From Limimaricola hongkongensis DSM 17492 (GTDB lineage: Bacteria; Pseudomonadota; Alphaproteobacteria; Rhodobacterales; Rhodobacteraceae): a DNA stretch of 64,000 nucleotides. This document shows, piece by piece, positions 59,127 to 64,000 of this stretch. The DNA is taken from the NCBI RefSeq assembly GCF_000600975.2, contig NZ_KK088650.1, positions 496,001 through 560,000 on the forward strand, written 5' to 3'. A program made the position numbers and the translations under genes. Each line of letters begins with the position of its first letter. Position 1 is the first letter of the stretch. A model generated the notes under the pieces. That model worked only from the letters and a program-made list of their open reading frames with translations. It had not been told where the DNA came from and made no database searches.

Positions 59127-60185
59127 ATGCTCAAGACCCCGCTCAAGGCGATCGGCCTTGCCGCGCTGCTGGCCGGCACCGCGCTGCCGGCCTTCGCGCA
59201 GGAATACACGCTGCGCGCCACCGCCAACTCGAACGAGGCGGACGAGGATTACGACGGGCTGCAGGCCTTCAAGAGCCATGTCGAGGCCGCCTCGAACGGC
59301 GCCATCGAGGTCGAGATCTTCATGGGCACGCAGCTGTGCTCGAACGGCGCGGAATGCCTGCAGGGCGTGGCCGACGGATCGATCGACATCTACATCTCCA
59401 CCTCGGGCGGCGCCTCGGGGCTGTTTCCCTATGTTCAGGTGCTCGACCTGCCTTACGTGATGGCCGATGACCGCGTGGCCGAAGCCGTGCTGTCGGGCGA
59501 TTTCACCCGCACCATGCGCGACATGGCGCTTTCGGATTCGGGCGACAGCATCCGCCTGATGACGATCGGCAACACCGGCGGCTGGCGCAACTTCGCCAAC
59601 ACCCAGCGCCGGATCGCCCAGCCCGCCGACATCGAGGGGCTGAAGATCCGCACCGTGGTCGCCGACCTGCCGCAGGAGCTGGTGCGCGCGCTGGGCGCCT
59701 CGCCCACGCCGATCCCGTGGCCCGAGCTGTTCACCTCGCTGCAGACCGGCGTGGTCGAGGGCTCCAAGAACGGCATCACCGACATCATGTCGATGAAGTT
59801 CCCCGATGCGGGCCTGCAATACGTCACGCTCGACGGCCACGCCTATATGGGCGCGCTGTGGTGGATGTCGAACCAGCGGTTCCAGGAGCTGCCCGACGAT
59901 CTCAAGCGCGTGGTGGTCGATGGCTTCTACCAGCTGCAGCAGGCGACCTTCGCAAGCCCCAAGCGCAAGTCGATCGAGGCCTATGAAGAGTTCGTGGCCG
60001 GTGGCGGCGATCTCTACGTGCCGACCCCCGAGGAAAAGGCCGCCTTCGCCGAGGCCGCGGCGCCGGTCTATGACTGGTTCACCGCCAATGTCGAAGGCGG
60101 GCAGGAGATCTACGACGCGCTGACCGCCGCCGTGGCCGAGGCCGAGACCGAGCTCGAGGCCGCCCGCGCCGCCGACATGGAGTGA
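59127..60185 (+). CDS. dctP: TRAP transporter substrate-binding protein (DctP)
   Basis: Periplasmic binding protein of 352 residues with a signal peptide cleaved near LPAFA/Q (about residue 24). The conserved Arg that normally pairs with a substrate carboxylate is in EGLKIRTVV, and WPELFTSLQTGVVEGSKNG is the family hinge region. Its place in the operon suggests it captures the sulfonated sugar, where the Arg could hold the sulfonate. AAAGGGAGG precedes the ATG; a strong terminator follows. Confidence 0.92.
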   Translation: MLKTPLKAIGLAALLAGTALPAFAQEYTLRATANSNEADEDYDGLQAFKSHVEAASNGAIEVEIFMGTQLCSNGAECLQGVADGSIDIYISTSGGASGLFPYVQVLDLPYVMADDRVAEAVLSGDFTRTMRDMALSDSGDSIRLMTIGNTGGWRNFANTQRRIAQPADIEGLKIRTVVADLPQELVRALGASPTPIPWPELFTSLQTGVVEGSKNGITDIMSMKFPDAGLQYVTLDGHAYMGALWWMSNQRFQELPDDLKRVVVDGFYQLQQATFASPKRKSIEAYEEFVAGGGDLYVPTPEEKAAFAEAAAPVYDWFTANVEGGQEIYDALTAAVAEAETELEAARAADME

Positions 60186-60203
60186 TCCCGGCGCGATGAT
60201 CCG

Positions 60204-60234
60204 ACCGGGGGCGGCGCGCCGCCCCCGGTTTTTT
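60204..60234 (+). terminator. Strong intrinsic terminator after dctP
   Basis: Perfect 26-base palindrome ACCGGGGGCGGCG / CGCCGCCCCCGGT followed by TTTTTT. It closes the monooxygenase/TRAP operon, 19 bases after dctP. Confidence 0.95.
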
Positions 60235-60343
60235 GTTGGCCCGGCCCTGTCCGAGCCGCCCTAACCCCCCCCCCGAAACACCCCGCAGACCCGCGACCGG
60301 GCCGCCGCCCGGTGCCGCCGCCGCCTTGCCGACAGGAGACGCC

Positions 60344-61336
60344 ATGACCCGCCTCGCAGACCAGTTGCGGACCCTGTTTCCGGGCACCGCCCTCGCGGCG
60401 CTGGTGGCGATGGCGGCGCAGTTTCTGTCGGAGCATTACGGCGCGCCCGCGATGCTGATGGCGATCCTGCTCGGGATCGCGCTGGCCTTCCTGTCCGAAG
60501 AGCCGCGCAGCGCGCCGGGCATCGCGTTCTCGTCGCGCATGCTCTTGCGGATCGGCGTGGCGCTCTTGGGCGTGCGGATCTCCACCGGCATGGTGCAGGA
60601 GCTGGGGCTCGGGCTTCTGGGGCTGGTGGTGGGCGGCGTGCTGGCGACCATCGGCGCCTCGGTGCTTGCCGCGTGGATGCTGGGCCGCGACCGGCTGTTC
60701 GCCTTTCTGTCGGGCGGGGCGGTGGCGATCTGCGGCGCCTCGGCGGCGATGGCGATCTCATCGGTGCTGCCAAAGCGCGAGGAGAGCGAGCGCGATCTCA
60801 TTTTCACCGTGGTCTCGGTCACCATGCTTTCGACGCTGGCGATGATCGCCTATCCCATCCTGGCCGCGAGGCTCGGCTTCGACATGCGCCAGACCGGGGT
60901 GTTTCTCGGCGGCACGATCCATGACGTGGCGCAGGTGGTGGGCGCGGGCTATTCGGTGTCCGAGGAAACCGGCGATCTCGCGACGCTGGTCAAGCTGATC
61001 CGCGTCACCATGCTGGCGCCGATCGTGCTCGGCGCCGCGTTGATCATGCGCCGCCATGCCCCCGAAGAGGGTGCGCGCCCGCCGCTGGTGCCGGGCTTCG
61101 TTCTGGGATTTCTTGTGCTGGCAGGGCTGAATTCGGCCGGGCTGCTGCCGGGGTGGGTGTCCGAGGGCGCGAGCGCCGTGTCGCGCTGGGCGCTGCTCAC
61201 CGCGATCGCGGCGGTCGGCATGAAGACCTCTTTGAAGAAACTGCTCGATGTCGGTGGACCGGCGATCGCGCTGGTCGCGGCGCAGACCGTCTTCATCGCG
61301 GTGCTGCTCGGGATCGGCGTGGTCTGGATCGGCTGA
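60344..61336 (+). CDS. Putative sulfate/sulfite exporter (YeiH/PSE family)
   Basis: A 330-residue membrane protein with about ten spans of the PSE family (PF03601). ILLRIGVALLGVRIS-like text (MLLRIGVALLGVRIS), SGGAVAICGASAAMA and GGTIHDVAQVVGAGYSVS are its signatures. Members have been linked to export of sulfite or sulfate. It is separated from the sulfonate operon by a terminator and so has its own transcript, but the position suits disposal of sulfite from the monooxygenase. ACAGGAGA precedes the ATG. Confidence 0.85.
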   Translation: MTRLADQLRTLFPGTALAALVAMAAQFLSEHYGAPAMLMAILLGIALAFLSEEPRSAPGIAFSSRMLLRIGVALLGVRISTGMVQELGLGLLGLVVGGVLATIGASVLAAWMLGRDRLFAFLSGGAVAICGASAAMAISSVLPKREESERDLIFTVVSVTMLSTLAMIAYPILAARLGFDMRQTGVFLGGTIHDVAQVVGAGYSVSEETGDLATLVKLIRVTMLAPIVLGAALIMRRHAPEEGARPPLVPGFVLGFLVLAGLNSAGLLPGWVSEGASAVSRWALLTAIAAVGMKTSLKKLLDVGGPAIALVAAQTVFIAVLLGIGVVWIG

Positions 61337-61344
61337 GGCAGGGC

Positions 61345-62412
61345 TCAGGGCACGGCGTCCGGCGTCGCGGGAAAGGCATCGCGCCAGCGGGCCCGGAACA
61401 GCGCCTGCTTGTGCGCGTCGAGCACGATCAGCAGCGCCGGGCTGAGCGCGATCGGGCGCTGCAGCGTCTCGGAGGCCTGCGGCAGCTCGATCGGCGCGCC
61501 GTCGCCGCCCTCCAGCCGCACGATCAGCAGCGCCGCTTCCAGCGCGCGCCGCCCCTCCTCCGACAGCAGGAAGTCGACGAACTGCGCCGCCGCACGCGGC
61601 TGGCCGGCGGCGCGCGGGATCATCGCGGCGCGCGACAGCACCAGCGTGTAATCCTGCGGCGCGACCACGCCGAGCCGGTCGTCATGCCGCGCCCGCGCCA
61701 GCGCGTAGGAGCCCAGCACATTGTAGGCCACGAAAAACCGGCCCTCGGCCACGCCGTCGATGATCTCGGCCGAGCAGCAGGTGGCGATGGCGCCGCTGCG
61801 CCCGAAGCTTTCCATCAATCCGCCGAATGTGGTGGCCTCGGTCGAATCCGCGAAGGCGAAGAGAAAGCCGAGCCCCGAGCGTTCGATGTCATAGGTGGCG
61901 ACCCGGCCCCGGAACGGGCTTTCGGTCGGGCGCAGCAGGTCGAGCAGGTCGAAGCGCGAGCGTGGCACCTGCGCGGGCGCCACGAGATCGCGGTTATAGA
62001 CCATGACGGCGGGCTCGCGCGTCACGCCCCACAGCTCGTCGCGCCATGACAGCGCATCGGGCAGGGCGGCGGTCAGGGCGGAGCGATAGGGCCGCGCGCA
62101 GCCTTCGTTCACCAGATCGACCATCTGGTGCACCGCCGAGGAGATCACCAGATCCGCGCCCGCGCGCCCGGCGGCGCAATCGGCGGCCTGCAGGCCGTAC
62201 ATCGCGTTCGAGCCCCATTGCTCGTAGGCCACGCGCAGGCCGGGATGGGCGGCGAGAAACGCCTCGACCACCGGGCCGAGCACCGCGATGTCGGTGGTCG
62301 AGCGCAGCCGCAGCGTTTCGGTGGCGCTGCCGGGGCCGAAATCGCGCACCAGCTCCTGCGCGCGGGCCGGTGCGGCCAGCAGCAGCAGCGCGATGAACAC
62401 CGCGCGGATCAT
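61345..62412 (-). CDS. Periplasmic solute-binding protein linked to a two-component system
   Basis: A 355-residue exported binding protein (signal peptide ending APARA/Q, about residue 18) of the ABC type 2 extracellular solute-binding fold: TTDIAVLGPVVEAFLAAHPG, then ELWGVTREPAVMVYNRDL and PRAAAQFVDFLLSEEGRRAL. It has no permease or ATPase neighbours. The ATG overlaps the sensor kinase stop (ATGA), so it more likely serves as a periplasmic sensory partner. Ligand unknown. Confidence 0.85.
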   Translation of the reverse strand: MIRAVFIALLLLAAPARAQELVRDFGPGSATETLRLRSTTDIAVLGPVVEAFLAAHPGLRVAYEQWGSNAMYGLQAADCAAGRAGADLVISSAVHQMVDLVNEGCARPYRSALTAALPDALSWRDELWGVTREPAVMVYNRDLVAPAQVPRSRFDLLDLLRPTESPFRGRVATYDIERSGLGFLFAFADSTEATTFGGLMESFGRSGAIATCCSAEIIDGVAEGRFFVAYNVLGSYALARARHDDRLGVVAPQDYTLVLSRAAMIPRAAGQPRAAAQFVDFLLSEEGRRALEAALLIVRLEGGDGAPIELPQASETLQRPIALSPALLIVLDAHKQALFRARWRDAFPATPDAVP

Positions 62413-63767
62413 GCGCCGAGCCTCGGCAGCGACAGCGCCGCCTCGAAGCCGTCCGCGCGGGGCCCGAGCGACAGCGCGCCGCCATGGCTTTGCGCCACCT
62501 CGCGCGCGATGGCGAGACCGAGCCCGGCGCCGCCCGGCGCATGGGCGGCGAAGCGCGCGCCCATGCCGTCCATGATCGCCGCCGCCGGGCCGGGGCCCGC
62601 ATCGCGCGCAAAAAGCCGCGCGGCTGCGCCGTCGCGCGCCACGCCGAGCCGGATCGGCGCGCGCCCATGCGCCAGAGCATTGGCGGCGAGGTTCTTGCCC
62701 GCCTCGACCAGCGACAGCGCATCGCCGCGCACCACCACGGGGCCGGGCGGCAGGTCGAGCCGGATCGCCGCGCCGCCGGGCGTGTCTTCCAGCGCCTCGT
62801 AGATTTCGAGCGCCACGTCGCGCAGGTCGATCGCGGCACGCGGCGCGGTGTCGGTGCGGTGGATGATCATGGCGCGGTCGAGCATCCGGTCGAGCAGCCG
62901 CGACAGCCCGACGCTGCGCGCGTGGATGCGGGACAAAAGCCGGGCGCGGCGGCCCGGATCGGTTTCGTCCTGCGCGTCCTGCGCCTGCGCGCGGATCGCG
63001 GCGACCGGCGTGCGCAGCTGGTGCGCCGCGTCGCCGATCAGGTTGCGGCTGGCCATGGCCTGCCGGTCGAGCCGCCCCATGAAGCCGTTGAGCGCGCCCA
63101 GAACCGGCGCGATCTCGGACGGCATCGGCAGGGTGATCGGCGTCAGATCGGTCGGGTCGCGCCGCGCCAGCGCCCGGCCCAGCCGCCGCAGCGGGCGCAG
63201 CGCCGACAGGATGGCGAGCCAGGCGAACAGCCCGATGGCGATCCCGGCGGCGGCCAGCACCGCGAGCGCGCCGCCCGCGATGTCGCGCGCCAGCGCCTGC
63301 CGGGCGCGCAATGTCTGCCCGACCATGACCCGGACCGGCCCCGAAAAGCTGCGCTCGGCAAAGCGGCGGGTCAGCGCCACGTAGCGCCCCGGCTCGTCGC
63401 CCAGATCGCCATCGTAGAACACCGGCCCCGCGCCCTCGCGCGGCGGCGGGGCGGGGGCCGCGTCCGATCCGGTCAGCGTCGCGCCGTCGGGCCCGGTGAC
63501 GCGGTAGCGGATCCGATCCTCCGGGGCGAGCGCCAGCATCTGGAAGGCCGAGGCCGGCATGTCGACCACCGCTGCGCCGTCGCGGATGGTGATCGAGGCG
63601 GCGATGTCGCGCGCCGCGCCCAGAAGCAGCCGGTCATAGGCCTCGCGCGCGGCCTGCCGTCCGTAGGCCAGCGCCACCGACAGCACCACGATCCCGCCCA
63701 GAAGCAGCACCGCCCCCACCGCCAGCGCCACCCGCGATTTCAGCGACCAGCTGCGCGTCTCAGCCAT
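62409..63767 (-). CDS. Sensor histidine kinase, TctE-like
   Basis: A 452-residue inner-membrane kinase: span about 14-36, a periplasmic domain of about 125 residues (TctE/2CSK-type N-terminal domain), a second span about 165-188, a HAMP-like linker, phosphoacceptor His249 in GDAAHQLRTPV, N-box KNLAANALAH, then DAGPGP and GGAGLGLAIAREV ATP-lid motifs. Start at 63767 overlaps the response regulator stop by eight bases. Input is probably relayed by the downstream binding protein. Confidence 0.92.
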   Translation of the reverse strand: MAETRSWSLKSRVALAVGAVLLLGGIVVLSVALAYGRQAAREAYDRLLLGAARDIAASITIRDGAAVVDMPASAFQMLALAPEDRIRYRVTGPDGATLTGSDAAPAPPPREGAGPVFYDGDLGDEPGRYVALTRRFAERSFSGPVRVMVGQTLRARQALARDIAGGALAVLAAAGIAIGLFAWLAILSALRPLRRLGRALARRDPTDLTPITLPMPSEIAPVLGALNGFMGRLDRQAMASRNLIGDAAHQLRTPVAAIRAQAQDAQDETDPGRRARLLSRIHARSVGLSRLLDRMLDRAMIIHRTDTAPRAAIDLRDVALEIYEALEDTPGGAAIRLDLPPGPVVVRGDALSLVEAGKNLAANALAHGRAPIRLGVARDGAAARLFARDAGPGPAAAIMDGMGARFAAHAPGGAGLGLAIAREVAQSHGGALSLGPRADGFEAALSLPRLGA

Positions 63768-64000
63768 CGAGATCGAGCCGGTAGCCGAGCCCGCGATGGG
63801 TTTCGATCGCCACGCCCGAGCCCGCGAGCTTCTTGCGCAGCCGCGCCACGTAGAGTTCGATCGTGTTGGTGCCGACATCGGCGTTCTCGAAGCCGAACAG
63901 CCCGTCGAACAGCCGTTCCTTGGGCATGATCCGGCCACGATTGGCGATCAGCAGGTTCAGCAAGGCCAACTCGCGCCGGGTCGCCGTCACCGCCGCGCCA
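63760..64000 (-). CDS. OmpR-family response regulator, 5' part cut by window edge
   Basis: Only the C-terminal winged-helix DNA-binding domain is in the window (about 79 residues): TATRRELALLNLLIANRG, then TNTIELYVARLRKKL and HRGLGYRLDL, typical of OmpR/PhoB effectors such as TctD. The receiver domain lies to the right of the window. Cotranscribed with the kinase and binding protein. Confidence 0.92.
   Translation of the reverse strand, partial: GAAVTATRRELALLNLLIANRGRIMPKERLFDGLFGFENADVGTNTIELYVARLRKKLAGSGVAIETHRGLGYRLDLDG

Overview
The window is a GC-rich, tightly packed bacterial chromosome segment with almost every base coding. Its gene content and order point to an alphaproteobacterium of the Rhodobacterales (Rhodobacteraceae/Paracoccaceae/Roseobacteraceae). 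The evidence is an F1-only atpHAGDC operon, a bacterial choline-dependent phosphatidylcholine synthase, mce next to a DUF1467 gene, the xerC/DUF484/fsa/priA neighbourhood, a TTG-started tamB after tamA, and CIRCE-controlled groESL. I see no rRNA, tRNA, CRISPR array, IS element or prophage.

Layout. 1-1585: the 5' part of gloB, divergent from a methyltransferase gene that looks frameshifted near its 3' end. 1765-6707: F1 ATP synthase operon atpHAGDC with a terminator. 6730-15257: housekeeping and accessory genes (H-type lectin-like protein, ettA, AI-2E-type permease, aldo/keto reductase, prepilin peptidase, nitroreductase, EI24 protein, mce, response regulator). 15278-22362: tamA-tamB outer-membrane assembly pair, in which tamB carries four exact-period 106-residue repeats. 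22476-33593: truA, ycjX-ycjF, a truncated globin, ileS, pcs, xerC, DUF484 gene and fsa. 33876-41822: priA, cupin, MFS permease, msrA, prmA, prs and a DsbA-fold isomerase. 41851-46125: a close-packed leftward operon ppaC-HAD-ribF-ycgN-ltaE. 46984-49148: groESL with promoter, CIRCE and terminator. 49229-52543: TSUP permease, Nudix, lipase-like lipoprotein, WGR protein and a Na+/Ca2+ exchanger.

The most interesting region is 52664-61336. A GntR regulator and a Gfo/Idh/MocA enzyme diverge from an operon encoding an SsuD/SmoC-type flavin monooxygenase, a SmoB-type aldo/keto reductase, a SmoA-type flavin reductase and a complete TRAP transporter (Q, M, P). A putative sulfate/sulfite exporter (YeiH/PSE family) follows a strong terminator. 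Together they read as a rewired sulfoquinovose monooxygenase (sulfo-SMO) pathway. Uptake would be by TRAP instead of the ABC importer of the Agrobacterium pathway. Glycoside cleavage would be by a possible NAD+-dependent (GH188-type) enzyme instead of a GH31 sulfoquinovosidase. Sulfite would be released by the monooxygenase/flavin reductase pair, 6-oxo-glucose reduced to glucose, and sulfite exported. This is inference from family membership and context.

The window ends (61345-64000) in a leftward, translationally coupled response regulator / TctE-like sensor kinase / periplasmic binding protein set, cut by the window edge.
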